Source: Thermothelomyces thermophilus ATCC 42464
Lineage: Eukaryota > Ascomycota > Sordariomycetes > Sordariales > Chaetomiaceae
NCBI RefSeq assembly: GCF_000226095.1
Contig: NC_016475.1
Location: 744,001 to 808,000 of the forward strand
Direction of reading: 5' to 3'
Length of the DNA: 64,000 nt
Shown here piece after piece: positions 20,992-30,544 of this stretch. The notes beneath the pieces are model-generated. The model saw only the letters and a list, made by a program, of their open reading frames with translations. It made no database searches and was not told the origin of the DNA. A program made the translations under genes and the position numbers. Every line of letters starts with the position of its first letter. Within the stretch, counting starts at the first letter, position 1.

Positions 20992-22495
20992 ATGTCGACC
21001 CAAGAACTGTCGATGGACCTCCCGGTCATCGACTTGGACGTCTTCCTCCATCAACCTCGCGACTCGCCCGCGGTGCAGGCCGAGTGCGCCAAGGCGGCAG
21101 ATGCCCTCATCACCTACGGCGCGCTGGTGCTTCACGACTCGCGCGTGTCGGAGCAGGACAACGACACCTTCCTGGATCTCCTGGAGGACTACTTCGCGCA
21201 GCCCGAGGCCGACCTGAAGAAGGACGAGCGGCCCGAGCTGGCTTACCAGATCGGCGTGACGCTGGAGAACACGGAGAAGCCAAAGTGCGCCGTCGACGAG
21301 CCGTGCCTGCGCGTCATCGAGCGCCTGGCCCCGTCGGAGCGCCCGCTCGACATCTCGGCTCACTCGCCCGACCCCAAGTGCAGGTTCTTCTGGCGCATGG
21401 TTGAGCAGCCCCCCTACAAGACGCAGTTTCCCGTGCTTAATGCCGAGAACGTCACGCCCGAGGCTCCCCACATCAAGGAGCGCTGGGGCCCGGTGATGAA
21501 CCAATGGGGGACGGCCATGAAGAATGCGTGAGTACAACCAAGCCGACAACAAGACCGAAATCAAACGAGAGATGCCCCGAGGGCCAAAGTGATGGCATGC
21601 GGGAGAAGTGCAGGAGGATGGTGCTGACCAGCCCGGCAGAGTTGAGGGGCTCACACAGATGGCTGCCGTTGGCCTGGGGCTCCCGGTGGACACGTTCAAA
21701 GATGCAGGCCGATATGGGTATGATAATTATTTCTCTTGTCCCTCCAATTCAATAACCCCCTCCCCTTATGAGATGTGGCTCGACCTTCTTTTCTTCAATT
21801 GCTAACCACGAAACAAACCATGGATTGTGGGCGGGAAAAAAAGGCCCCACCTTCTCGCGCCGACGGCATCCGACCTTCAAAAGTACGGCCAAAAGGACAC
21901 GATCCTGGCCGGCTTCCATACAGACCTCAACTTCCTCACCATCCACGGCCGGTCGCGCTACCCGGGCCTGCACATCTGGGCGCGCAACACGGGCAGGCGC
22001 ATCCCCGTCAAGATCCCGCCGGGCAACTACCTGCTCGTGCAGGCCGGCAAGCAGCTCGAGCACCTCACGGGCGGGCTGATCAAGGCCGGCTACCACGAGG
22101 TCGTCGTCAACGAGCGCACCCTGCAGGTCATCGAGGAGCGCCGCGCCCGCCTGCCGGACCGGCCCCTCATTCGCATCTCGTCCACCTTCTTCTGGCACCT
22201 GTCGTCCGACTACGACCTGGTGCCCATCCCGGAGCTGGCCGAGCGCGCCAAGCTCGTCCGGGCGCAGCAGTTCGACCTGGGCAAGGACGAGGGTGAGGAG
22301 GTCGAGTACCCGCCCATGAAGGTGGGCGAACAGGTTCAGAAGTAAGTCTGATTCTTTTCTTTTCTTTTCTTTTCTTTTTCAGATTTTCAAGGGGAAAAAA
22401 GTGGCCTGCTTTTGGATTGTTATGTGTGGTCAACAGCTCAAACTAACGCGAGTTATAGCGAGCTCAAGCACATTGCTCTGATGGCTTCGAGCTGA
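20992..22495 (+). CDS. 2-oxoglutarate/Fe(II)-dependent oxygenase (IPNS-like)
   Basis: Four exons (20992-21527, 21640-21717, 21844-22341, 22459-22495) give 382 residues. The family uses Fe(II), O2 and 2-oxoglutarate for hydroxylation or related oxidation. The N-terminal DIOX_N-like part reads LPVIDLDVFL. The iron facial triad is probably the His and Asp of GFHTDLNFLTIHG plus the His of QLEHLTGG, and RISSTFF supplies the RxS that binds the co-substrate. Introns have GTGAGT/CAG, GTATGA/AAG and GTAAGT/TAG ends. The tiny last exon encodes ELKHIALMASS and restores a conserved-looking C-terminus. Acceptor 21843 lacks a pyrimidine tract but is the only AG that keeps the frame (RYGPHLLAPTASD). The substrate is unknown. 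The gene sits between two tRNA-Asp genes. Confidence 0.85.
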
Positions 22496-22884
22496 AGGAG
22501 GGGTTGGTGGTCAGCTAGCATTCTTAGCCAGGTGGCCTCGGAGTTTTGGGTACAATGGACGCCAAAAATTCATGGTTAACGCGAACCGACGGCAATCATG
22601 TTTTGAAATGTATTTCTGTCATAAACCTCGAGTAGTGAGAGCGGACCCGGGCCTCGGGTGTATCAGAACCGTACAGCTGAAGAATCTGGGAACATGATGT
22701 GAGATATTACGGCTTGACGAATTTCTCCCTTGAAGAGTCTTGATTTCATGTTTTCTGTTTGTTTCAAGGGGACAGTTGTGTAAGGGCGACGACAAAGGCG
22801 GTCCACGATGTTGATCTTATAAAATCATCCGCGCGAGCCCCTTCCAACCAACCAGACGCTACGGCGGGTGTCCACACCTGCAAG
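22496..22884. other. Intergenic between the oxygenase and the second tRNA-Asp
   Basis: No coding signal. The last 25-30 bases before the tRNA match the flank of the first tRNA copy (see findings). Confidence 0.6.
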
Positions 22885-22964
22885 TCTTCCGTAGTATAGT
22901 GGTCAGTATGTGAGCTTGTCATCGAACAACGCTCGAGACCCGGGTTCAATTCCCGGCGGGAGAG
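22885..22964 (+). tRNA. tRNA-Asp (GTC), second copy, with an 8-nt intron
   Basis: The sequence equals the copy at 20310 except for one base inside the intron (TCGAACAA, 22922-22929, against TTGAACAA). The anticodon GTC is at 22918-22920. The mature tRNAs would be identical. The Pol III stop signal is a T5 run at 22969-22973. Confidence 0.95.
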
Positions 22965-22968
22965 TTTC

Positions 22969-22973
22969 TTTTT
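22969..22973 (+). terminator. Pol III terminator of the second tRNA-Asp
   Basis: A run of five T follows TTTC just after the tRNA. Confidence 0.7.
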
Positions 22974-23153
22974 CCAGCCCCACTCGGGCATACATCACAA
23001 GGGTGCTGTTCAGAGCAATGTTAGGTTCTTTTTTGTCTCTTTTTAATTCCTCGTTTTATTTCCCTTCAAATACCATGATTTGGTCTTCTCTAAGACCCGC
23101 TATCCTGTCTTTCTTTAACTCGATGCGTTTCCGCCGAAGGGTCGGAAAAATAG

Positions 23154-23264
23154 ATGCTCGACTCGCGCGCCGACGGCAGGGTCACGGACGCGAGGCTGTA
23201 CATGCTGACGGACAAGTGGGTCAAGGCGCTCAAGATGCTCGAGGAGCACGACGTGGACTCGTAG
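23154..23264 (+). CDS. Short coding-like fragment of unknown origin
   Basis: From ATG 23154 the frame reads 36 residues with a GC-rich, codon-biased look unlike its AT-rich surroundings, including VTDARLYMLTDKWVKALKML, and then a stop. AATAG stands just before the ATG, so it could also be a terminal exon with acceptor at 23153 or the remnant of a gene. I could not find a convincing upstream exon and do not recognise the family. Confidence 0.25.
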   Translation: MLDSRADGRVTDARLYMLTDKWVKALKMLEEHDVDS

Positions 23265-23447
23265 GCGTAGCCAGCCGGTCGTCAAGGCATTGTCAGACGC
23301 TGGGGGGGGGGGATTGCTCAGAGGAAGAGGCCGGACGACGTCGGGAGGAGGAACGGAAAGGAGAAAACCATGTAATGTTTGACCTCCTAGTCAATAAATG
23401 ACAGACTTCGTCCCGCCAGCCAACTCGTAACCGAGCCTCGTAGTTTT

Positions 23448-23465
23448 GGGGGGGGGGGGGGGGGG
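23448..23465 (+). repeat. 18-base G run
   Basis: Eighteen consecutive G lie between the coding-like fragment and twinfilin. A shorter 11-G run is at 23302-23312. Confidence 0.95.
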
Positions 23466-23736
23466 AAAGGTAAAGAGAAGTGAAAACAAAAATACAGTCG
23501 TGTACGACCTTGTGTGTGGAAAGATCAGTTTGTTTCGGCCTAGACGCCGACCAGGGAGAGCGACCAGAGACAGAATCCACAGCTGAGGAGTAGATGTGCT
23601 TGCACTGAACTAAGAAGACGAGGACGTACATCGCAGAAATCCCACAAAGAACGCTAGTAGCTCTGTATTTTTCATTTTTCTGTTCTGTTATGATGGCCTG
23701 AGCGCGCCAAGGGACATGGCTGGATGTGGGATGCGT

Positions 23737-24953
23737 TCACCGACCCGGCCTCTTCGGACGGTTAAACCCTCTCTTCACCTCAACCTTGGGGTGCAACTCG
23801 TCCAGGACGCCCTGCTCCGTGATCTCGCTCGGGTCTTCCACCTCGAACTTCTTGTCCGGCTTGAGCCCCGCATCCTGCTCGGCGACCGAGAGGACGGCTC
23901 TCTTCATCAGGGGGTACATCATGCGGAACTTGATGGCCTTTGTGCTAAAGTTGGTCGGGCATGTGTAGAAGAAGAGCAAGGGGCTGGACTCGCTGCCGTC
24001 ATGCACGTGCGAGAAGCGGTAGAAGGTGAAGCGCGGCTCCGCGGGGGAGATGGTCTGCACGAGCTCGGGGATCGAGGAAGGAGCGGACTCTTCCGGGACC
24101 AGCTCGATCGACTCAGATTCGGGGTTGATTTTCTAGTAAAAGAAAAGGTAAGCGGCGGTCAGATGACAAGAGGCAAGACGTAGCTTGTCGCTGTATAACG
24201 TTATAACATACCAGCATGACCAAGGACCGCTTGTCGCCAGCACCGAGGTCTTTGAGGGCCTGCAGCGCGTCCTCGGCGACGGGGGTCATCAGGTTCTTGC
24301 TCAGGTGCAGCTCGCGCGTCGCCGTGCCCACGCCCGCCTCCTGCTCGGCGCGCCGCACCTCGCCCAGGCTCCTCTCCTCCTCTGTGAGCGGGGCCTCGAG
24401 GGCGGTGTGGGCGTCGTGGCTCTTGAAGCCGGCCGGGCTGAGCTCCTCGGGGGTGGTGGCAAAGAAGGTGTCGCGGAAGTGCTCGCTCCCCAGCTCGCGC
24501 ACCAGGGTCAGGCGGGTCGAGGCGAACAGCATCTTCTGGCGCACCGGGGCGGTGTCGGGCACGTACGTCACGGCCACCAGGGCCGGCGCGGACTGGTACC
24601 TCCGCAGGATGACGTAGAGGGCCTCATTCGGCTTGATGTGCGGCTGCAGCAAGGACTCGACGTTGGACTCGAACGAGGCCGGCGAGGACGGCGTGAGCAG
24701 CTGCAGCGGTCGCAGCTCTTCCGAGGCGATGGTCGCGAGCAGGCCGAAGTGCGACTCAGACGCGAGCAGCTCGTTGAATTTGGAGACCAGCTCCTTCGAT
24801 GCTACGAGCACGAGGGTCAGCGTGATTCTCGAGATGGGAGGTCCAGATCTGGAGTGTTCTTTCTCTCTTTGTTCTCTTCTTCTATGTTTCTTTTATTTTT
24901 TCCTCTTCGCTTTTTTTTTGAACAGCTCACGCACCTGAAATTCCGGACTGCAT
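23737..24953 (-). CDS. twf1: Twinfilin (two ADF-H domains, actin-binding)
   Basis: Three minus-strand exons (24953-24935, 24801-24212, 24132-23737) give 334 residues, the usual twinfilin length. The first exon has only 19 bases and encodes MQSGIS, spliced to ASKELVSKFNELL, the standard twinfilin start. Two ADF-homology domains cover about residues 5-140 and 175-315. The second contains LFFYTCP and KFRMMYPLMKRAVL, which forms the long actin-binding helix. The C-terminal tail is basic (KRGFNRPKRPGR) and would bind capping protein and phosphoinositides. Twinfilin sequesters ADP-actin monomers and caps or depolymerises filament ends. Introns begin GTGCGT and GTATGT. The micro-exon is easy to miss in automated models. 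Confidence 0.93.
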
Positions 24954-25710
24954 CGTGACGGAGCTGGGAGATTTGGTCGATGCAGCAGCAGGACCTCAAG
25001 GTTGCGGAAAGTTCGAGGCACGACGTCAGGTAGGTACCTGACAATGGATATTAGGTGGTACCCGCAAGTTGGAGCCCATCAGAACCCCTCGCCCCGCCCT
25101 GCCCACCCGCGGCAACGAGGGGTTCCGGTCTTGACCCACCTTCTATATTGAGTAAGGGGGGAGTCATCCAGCACGGGAAACCATCTTCAGCGCAGTACTC
25201 CGTAATCCGTACCTTTACCAAAATTACTCCGTTCTTGGCGTTGCTACCAGTCTTCAATTGACTCACCGCAGCAAAATCTCTTTGACAGCCGTCACAGCAC
25301 GGAGCCAACAGGCTGAGCACAAGTTCCATGCGTTTATTGCAGGCAGGCATGGACAGAGAAGTGGAATATCTTCCTCGTTCCTCACCGCAACATTGCTAGG
25401 ATCTCTGCGAGTGCACGTTTGAGCTTCACTCTCTCGTTTTTGTTTATTGTACGGATTACGGAGTACATACATACTTTTCTCCCTTCCCCCATTCTCTGTA
25501 TTCGTTCCTCGCCGTCCCCGGGCATCAAGACGTCTCGTCTCGGTCGAGATGAGATCTGGCCAGGCTTCCATTTGCCAAGCTGCTAATTTCGGACATGGCA
25601 GGTCCAGGCTCGCCACTAGCCGACCCCTGGAAAAAGCTTGGCCAGGCACCAGTGGGCAACAATGAAATAACTAACGGTCAAGTCCTCCCGCCTTTTCGTT
25701 TTGTATGTAC
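24954..25710. other. Intergenic, twinfilin promoter side to transposon
   Basis: The left end is the twinfilin promoter. TACTCCGTA (25196-25204) and TACGGAGTA (25457-25465) occur here. No gene is seen. Confidence 0.55.
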
Positions 25711-25738
25711 AGTGGGGTCAGAAAAGTGTTTGCCCACT
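25711..25738 (+). repeat. Left terminal inverted repeat of the Tc1/mariner relic
   Basis: These 28 bases are the inverted match of 26659-26686 with one mismatch (C in the left, T in the right copy position). They directly follow the target TA. Confidence 0.9.
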
Positions 25739-26658
25739 TCGACCCTGGAAATCTACTTCCAAATCAGCTTAACCAACTACCCCTCTTCAACTTTAACGAC
25801 GGCTACACCGACTTTTCCATCTTCAACCTCCTCTTCAATACTATAAGTTGGCTTCCAGACCAAAGACTATTTACCAGGAACTTACAGAACCCCAGATATC
25901 TCTAGTTTACGGCCTCCATTTGGCTAGATTAAAAGGAGGTTCAATTACAGCCCGTACCGGCTTGTCAAAACGGACCATCAACTATACCATGTCGAAAGTT
26001 AAACACAACCTTACCAATGGAGCCGGCAAGCCGTTCTAATCAAAGCCCAGATCTAGAAGACATGTTAAGTTAGGTGACCGAGCTATCTAGCGCCTTCTCC
26101 GGCATATAATAACTAACCGAATAGATACCCTTAAATCACTTATACCACTCTACCCTAGGGTACCCGGTTAAACCGACCTAAATATACCGACCAGATCTTC
26201 ATACCATACTTCCTTCCTTTCTATAATAAGATGAGGTCAAAATATGGCTCTGGGGTAGAATTATAAGAGGATAGGGTAATATATTACCATGGGGGGTTTG
26301 TTTAAGGGCTAAAGAGGGCTGCCGAAGTTTGGCTACTACAATGGCCACCACAGAGCCTAGACCTTAGTCTAATTAAATATCTGGCATTGGATAAAGATGA
26401 AAATCTCTGACAGGTAGTATCATATTAAGACGATGGCTCAGATGGCTATAGTACTATAGGAAGTCTGGAGCCAAATACCTATTAAATTCCTAGTCAATTT
26501 GACTATGGGTATAGGAAAAAGGATAGATCTTTTGGCTTAATCATAAGGTGGCCTAATCAAGTACTGAAATAGCCATAGTTGTAATATCAATTTGGTGGTA
26601 GTTTGGCCCTGTTTTGCGTGTTCTGTATGTCTTTGAAGTTGGAAGGTGGAAAAAGTGG

Positions 26659-26686
26659 GTGGGTAAACACTTTTCTGACCCCACTG
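26659..26686 (-). repeat. Right terminal inverted repeat of the Tc1/mariner relic
   Basis: This is the inverted copy of 25711-25738, directly followed by the target TA. Confidence 0.9.
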
Positions 26687-26910
26687 TACATGTACAATAT
26701 ATAGACACATACTTTGTTTTCACCATCGCCCTTCGCTGTCGCTCATTCTGATTACTGTATATCATCGCCCACCATGTCGACGTAGAATCGACGTCCATTC
26801 GTTTTGGGTTGATCTGATCTCATCTGATCTGATCTGTTTCACTTTGCGCGACACCGCACATTTTTTTTTTGTTCCGATCCCCCGGCGCCCGCTGCTGCGC
26901 TTCTGCACGA

Positions 26911-28878
26911 ATGGCGCTCCACACTAGTCTGTCCCTGCTGGTGATCGGCATGTTCTCAGCTGCTGCCGTGTCCGCCCAGCACGTGCTGGTCCCGTTCTCG
27001 CAGCACAAAGACGTCGTCCTCTCAGCCCGCGCCTCCTCGGAACGTGGCGCGCTCAAGTCGAGTGCCGGATATGCCTACGTTGTCGATGCAACAGTCGGCA
27101 CCCCCCCGCAGAACCTGTCGCTGCTCATCTCGACGACGACCGGGGACACCTGGGTGCCCGACGCTAACACTCGCGAATGCTCGCCTCAGTGGTATTACCG
27201 CACTTATTACGATGATTCTTATGGGGACGATGACGACTATTCGGATGCACTGTCCGGCTCTCTATGCCGATGGGGCAGCTTCAATTCGACGCTGTCCTCG
27301 ACCTATCTGCCCCCCAATTCTCGCTACGACGACTTCAGCGTCTCCTACGCGGACATGAACTACGTCTCGGGCCGCAACATGACCGACCGGCTCGCGTTTG
27401 CCGACGTCGAGTTCGACGACTACCCGATGGGCCTGGTCTCGTCCGCCTACCGCTGGATCGGCGTGCTCGGCCTCGGCTACAACTCGTCCTCGGGCTACTA
27501 CACTGCCTCCTCTTCGGCTGGCGTCTATGACAACCTCATGGATCGCATGGTCTTGTCCGGCAAGATCGCGACTCCCGCGTACAGCATCTGGCTGGACAAC
27601 GCCCAGGCCTCCTCCGGCAGCCTGCTCTTTGGCGCCGTCGACCGGTCCAGATACTCGGGCGACCTGGTGCGCCTCCCGACTGGCTACAACTCGTACTCAT
27701 ACTCGTACCAGTACGGCTTCTCCGTCACCCTCAACGCCATCAACGGCACCAGTGCCTCCGGGGTTCCCATGCCCGCCATCCGGACAAACGACTTCCCTGT
27801 GGACGTCGTCTTGGGCCACGGCGAGGTGTTTTCGTTCTTGCCCGACTCGCTGGCCGACCAGATTGCCGCCATGGCTGGCGCCACTTATAACAAGTCGCTC
27901 GGGTACTTCACGATCCCGTGCGACGCCGGCGAGCGCAACAACACCAAATTCGTCTTCGAGATTGGTGGCGAAGGCGGCCCCAAGCTGGACGTCGAGACGG
28001 CAGATCTGGTGCAGCCATCCATCATGTACAGCGATCTCACCTGGTACGACTCGCCCCTCGAGTCGGGCATGTGCTTTTTTGCCATCCAGAAGTATTATAC
28101 CGACTCGTCGTCGACCAGTTCTTACTCCAACCTCTACAGTCTGGGCGGCTCGATCCTGCGGCGCACGTATGTCGTCTATGATCTGGCCAACCACGAGATC
28201 GCCGTAGCCCCTGTCAAGTTTCCATCTGACGGAAGCACCCCGACGCCCGAGATCAAAGCGTTTGAGAGCTACGGTGCTTACGCCCCGGGTGCGTCCGAGT
28301 TCTGCACGAGCAACTACTGCAGCTCGAACTACGGGGGATCCGGTTCCGGTTCCGACGACAACCCCGATCATAAATATTATGGCCCGTACGGTCCGGGATT
28401 CGACTACTGGAAGAAGATTGCCATTGGTGTTGGCGTCTCGTTCGGAGTCGTCGCGTTGGTCGGGGCGGTGACGGCCATCATCCTCTGCCGGCGCGCGAGC
28501 CGCGGCACGGGAGCTGCAAAGGAGGTGGACGAGGAGGACTCGGCTGGACACACTACGCCGGCCGGGTCTTCGAGCCCCACAGTTGCCCAGAATCCGATAG
28601 GGGGTTCGACAGTCGTGCCGCCGGGTCCGCTGCCAGCCATTCAGGAACGGTCCGAAGCACAAACAGGGGAGCCTCGGCTCCCTGCGTCGGGAAATCAGAT
28701 TATTGTCCAGCCAGCCACACCGCCCGAGCCGACGGGGTCTGCGAACTCGAACACTCAATCAGCCGCCGTATCCGCGCCTTCTAGCGAGCGGGCGCCGCAA
28801 AGAGAGGTCCGTGATGATGCTTCGGCGCCAGAGGCCGGTGCCGCAGCGCCGCCGTCACCGAAAGGCAAGGAGAAGTAG
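26911..28878 (+). CDS. Membrane-anchored pepsin-fold protein lacking both catalytic Asp
   Basis: A single exon encodes 655 residues: a signal peptide (about 1-24), a pepsin (A1) fold (about 48-450), one membrane span (about 503-530, IAIGVGVSFGVVALVGAVTA) and a Pro/Ser/Ala-rich cytosolic tail. A1 hallmarks are clear: GYAYVVDATVGTPPQNLSLL, the GVLGLGY loop, and GGSILRRTYVVYDLANHEIA. The first active-site motif, normally DTGSSDLWV, reads STTTGDTWVP, with Ser74 in place of Asp. The second, normally DSGTTLSYLP, reads GHGEVFSFLP, with Gly302 in place of Asp. The protein therefore cannot be a standard aspartic protease and may act as a binding or sensing protein. Many NxT/S sites suggest an extracellular glycosylated domain. 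The start ATG has a signal peptide right behind it. Confidence 0.88.
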   Translation: MALHTSLSLLVIGMFSAAAVSAQHVLVPFSQHKDVVLSARASSERGALKSSAGYAYVVDATVGTPPQNLSLLISTTTGDTWVPDANTRECSPQWYYRTYYDDSYGDDDDYSDALSGSLCRWGSFNSTLSSTYLPPNSRYDDFSVSYADMNYVSGRNMTDRLAFADVEFDDYPMGLVSSAYRWIGVLGLGYNSSSGYYTASSSAGVYDNLMDRMVLSGKIATPAYSIWLDNAQASSGSLLFGAVDRSRYSGDLVRLPTGYNSYSYSYQYGFSVTLNAINGTSASGVPMPAIRTNDFPVDVVLGHGEVFSFLPDSLADQIAAMAGATYNKSLGYFTIPCDAGERNNTKFVFEIGGEGGPKLDVETADLVQPSIMYSDLTWYDSPLESGMCFFAIQKYYTDSSSTSSYSNLYSLGGSILRRTYVVYDLANHEIAVAPVKFPSDGSTPTPEIKAFESYGAYAPGASEFCTSNYCSSNYGGSGSGSDDNPDHKYYGPYGPGFDYWKKIAIGVGVSFGVVALVGAVTAIILCRRASRGTGAAKEVDEEDSAGHTTPAGSSSPTVAQNPIGGSTVVPPGPLPAIQERSEAQTGEPRLPASGNQIIVQPATPPEPTGSANSNTQSAAVSAPSSERAPQREVRDDASAPEAGAAAPPSPKGKEK

Positions 28879-29571
28879 AGTGTCCTCGATTATCAGACGT
28901 AATCTTGATGAACAATACCCATTCTTTCTGGCTTAGATGCCGTCTCGCAGTCACTCTTGCGTTGCGTAGCAGGTAGGTATGTACATCATGACATTCAGCC
29001 CCCTGAGTGATTGTTTAGGTAGCCTAGGACAAAAGGTAGGTTCTGAGTAGCAAATCACAAGAGCAAGGCAGATCTCTGGGTGACTTGTGATGTTCACGTC
29101 TCGTTGCCCGCTCTCCTCGCTGATACCCTGTAGCTGTCCGTTCCTTCTTGCTCCTGAGGTCAGCTGCTCAGTGATGAGCCGATTCTATGTATGTAGCTAC
29201 CAATCGATCCCTGGCTCCCTGACCGAGCTCAAGCAGACGTCATCGCCCACACCCGCCAGCTTTTAACAGCACCTAAAGGGTCTTTGCGGTCGTGTCAAGT
29301 CGCGTGCCATGTGCCAGATTGGTTAAAATTGGTCAACCTTGGTCGAACGATCGGGAGACTTGACGTCATGCCCACCCCCCTCATCATTACGAGTCACAAC
29401 TTGCCTGTTTTCGTTTTATTATTTCGACCATCCGGTTGATTGACTTCCTTCCCTCAATACTCCTAGACCACCAGTCACAGCCACACCAACCCCCTCTCAG
29501 ACGGACCAGAACAACCAACCCACCACCGTAGCCCAGAACAAAACGAGAGCCTGACACAAAAAAGAAGCAAG
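28879..29571. other. Intergenic, pepsin-fold gene to small membrane protein
   Basis: No gene is seen. The last 150 bases are C/A-rich, without T runs, and look like the leader of the next gene. Confidence 0.55.
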
Positions 29572-30114
29572 ATGGCCGTCACAGACGCCATGACCGACCT
29601 CATCAAGTCCGTCGGAGAGCTACTGTCCTCTGTCTCGGACGCCGCCTACGCCATCGTCCATTCCTTCGTCAGCGGCATCTTCAACCTCTTCGCCGGCTTA
29701 TACGCCTTCCTAAGTGACCTCGGCAAGGGCGTGTTCGACCTGGCCGGCGGGGTCGGCAAGTTCATCGCAGGTGAGCAATCGGCGGGGTACTACTCCTCAA
29801 ACCAACCCCCCAACCTCCCAACCCCTTCTCTCCCAACATCTCCTTGTCCAAATCCGAGCGATATCACACCTCACCAAGGAGAGCAAGGCAAACCATCAAG
29901 GACACCAGTATGCTAGAAAACTTTTTCCGCGAGTCGAGCTGACCAAAGGAAACCAACCAACCCAACCCTCACAGGAAATGCCGTCATCATCGTCGTTCTC
30001 GTCGCCGCAGTGTTCGCATACACTCGCTTCGTCCGGACTCCGCAGGCCCAACAGGCTCAGGGCCGCAAACCCGCCGTGACAAAGGAGGTCGGTGCCGGCA
30101 AGAAGACGAACTGA
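29572..30114 (+). CDS. Small single-domain membrane protein of unknown function
   Basis: Two exons (29572-29770 and 29975-30114) encode 112 residues. The 204-nt intron has GTGAGC and CAG ends and splits a Gly codon (FIAGNAVIIVV). Residues 1-65 are an amphipathic, weakly hydrophobic region (VHSFVSGIFNLFAGLYAFLS). Residues of about 68-83 form a membrane span, and the tail is short and basic (AVTKEVGAGKKTN). The start ATG has a good context (AAGATGGCC). I recognise no named family. The shape recalls small lipid-associated or ER-shaping proteins, which is only an impression. Confidence 0.75.
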
Positions 30115-30544
30115 ATTTTGGTTTCTGATGTACCACCGCTATCCGTTTGGGTTCCGGGTCCGTGTAAGTTGGGGGGGCTGGTTTGAAGCCTGATACAAAT
30201 TGTACTACGGCACATAAGGGCAGGAAATTTTTTTTTGATGATGATGATGATGTATTATTATTCCCGAGTTAGCAGCATATATGTGTGCAAGATCGAGTGG
30301 CATGTCCTTCGTGTACAGACGCCAGAGGAAGCGGTGAAAAAACGACGTAACCCAAGAAAAAAAAGACATCCGATTTAAACGTCAGCCTAAACCAAAACTC
30401 CCCCGATCAGCACAAAACGCTTCCCTACTCCTCTAAATGTCTCTCGCGCATTCTAGATGCATTACTCCGTAGCCGTTGGGTATTCAGGTGCTGTAATCAA
30501 AACCCTTCCGTAAAAAAAAAAAAAAAAAAAAAAATATTGAGCCG
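30115..30544. other. Intergenic between convergent genes
   Basis: This is 3' flank for both neighbours. It holds a GAT repeat (30237-30251), one TACTCCGTA word (30463-30471) and a 23-A run (30512-30534). No gene is seen. Confidence 0.6.

Larger units (their letters stand above)
22965..23736. other. Region between the second tRNA-Asp and twinfilin
   Basis: It contains a short coding-like fragment (23154-23264, listed separately) and two G runs (23302-23312, 23448-23465). The rest shows no gene. Its right part is the 3' flank of twinfilin, which is on the minus strand. Confidence 0.5.
25711..26686 (+). mobile_element. Degenerate Tc1/mariner DNA transposon
   Basis: The 976-bp element begins CAGTGGGGTCAGAAAAGTGT at 25711 and ends with the inverted copy (26659-26686). 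The 28-bp terminal inverted repeats differ at one base. The element is flanked by TA on both sides (25709-25710 and 26687-26688), the Tc1/mariner target. A transposase N-terminal helix-turn-helix remnant reads LARLKGGSITARTGLSKRTI at about 25917-25976, and the catalytic-domain trace WPPQSLDLSLIKYL matches the Tc1 motif WPxQSPDLNPIE. The interior is AT-rich and carries many stops, including before the WPPQS trace, and is short for a full transposase of about 1.2 kb or more. AT enrichment fits repeat-induced point mutation but has not been measured. Confidence 0.85.
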
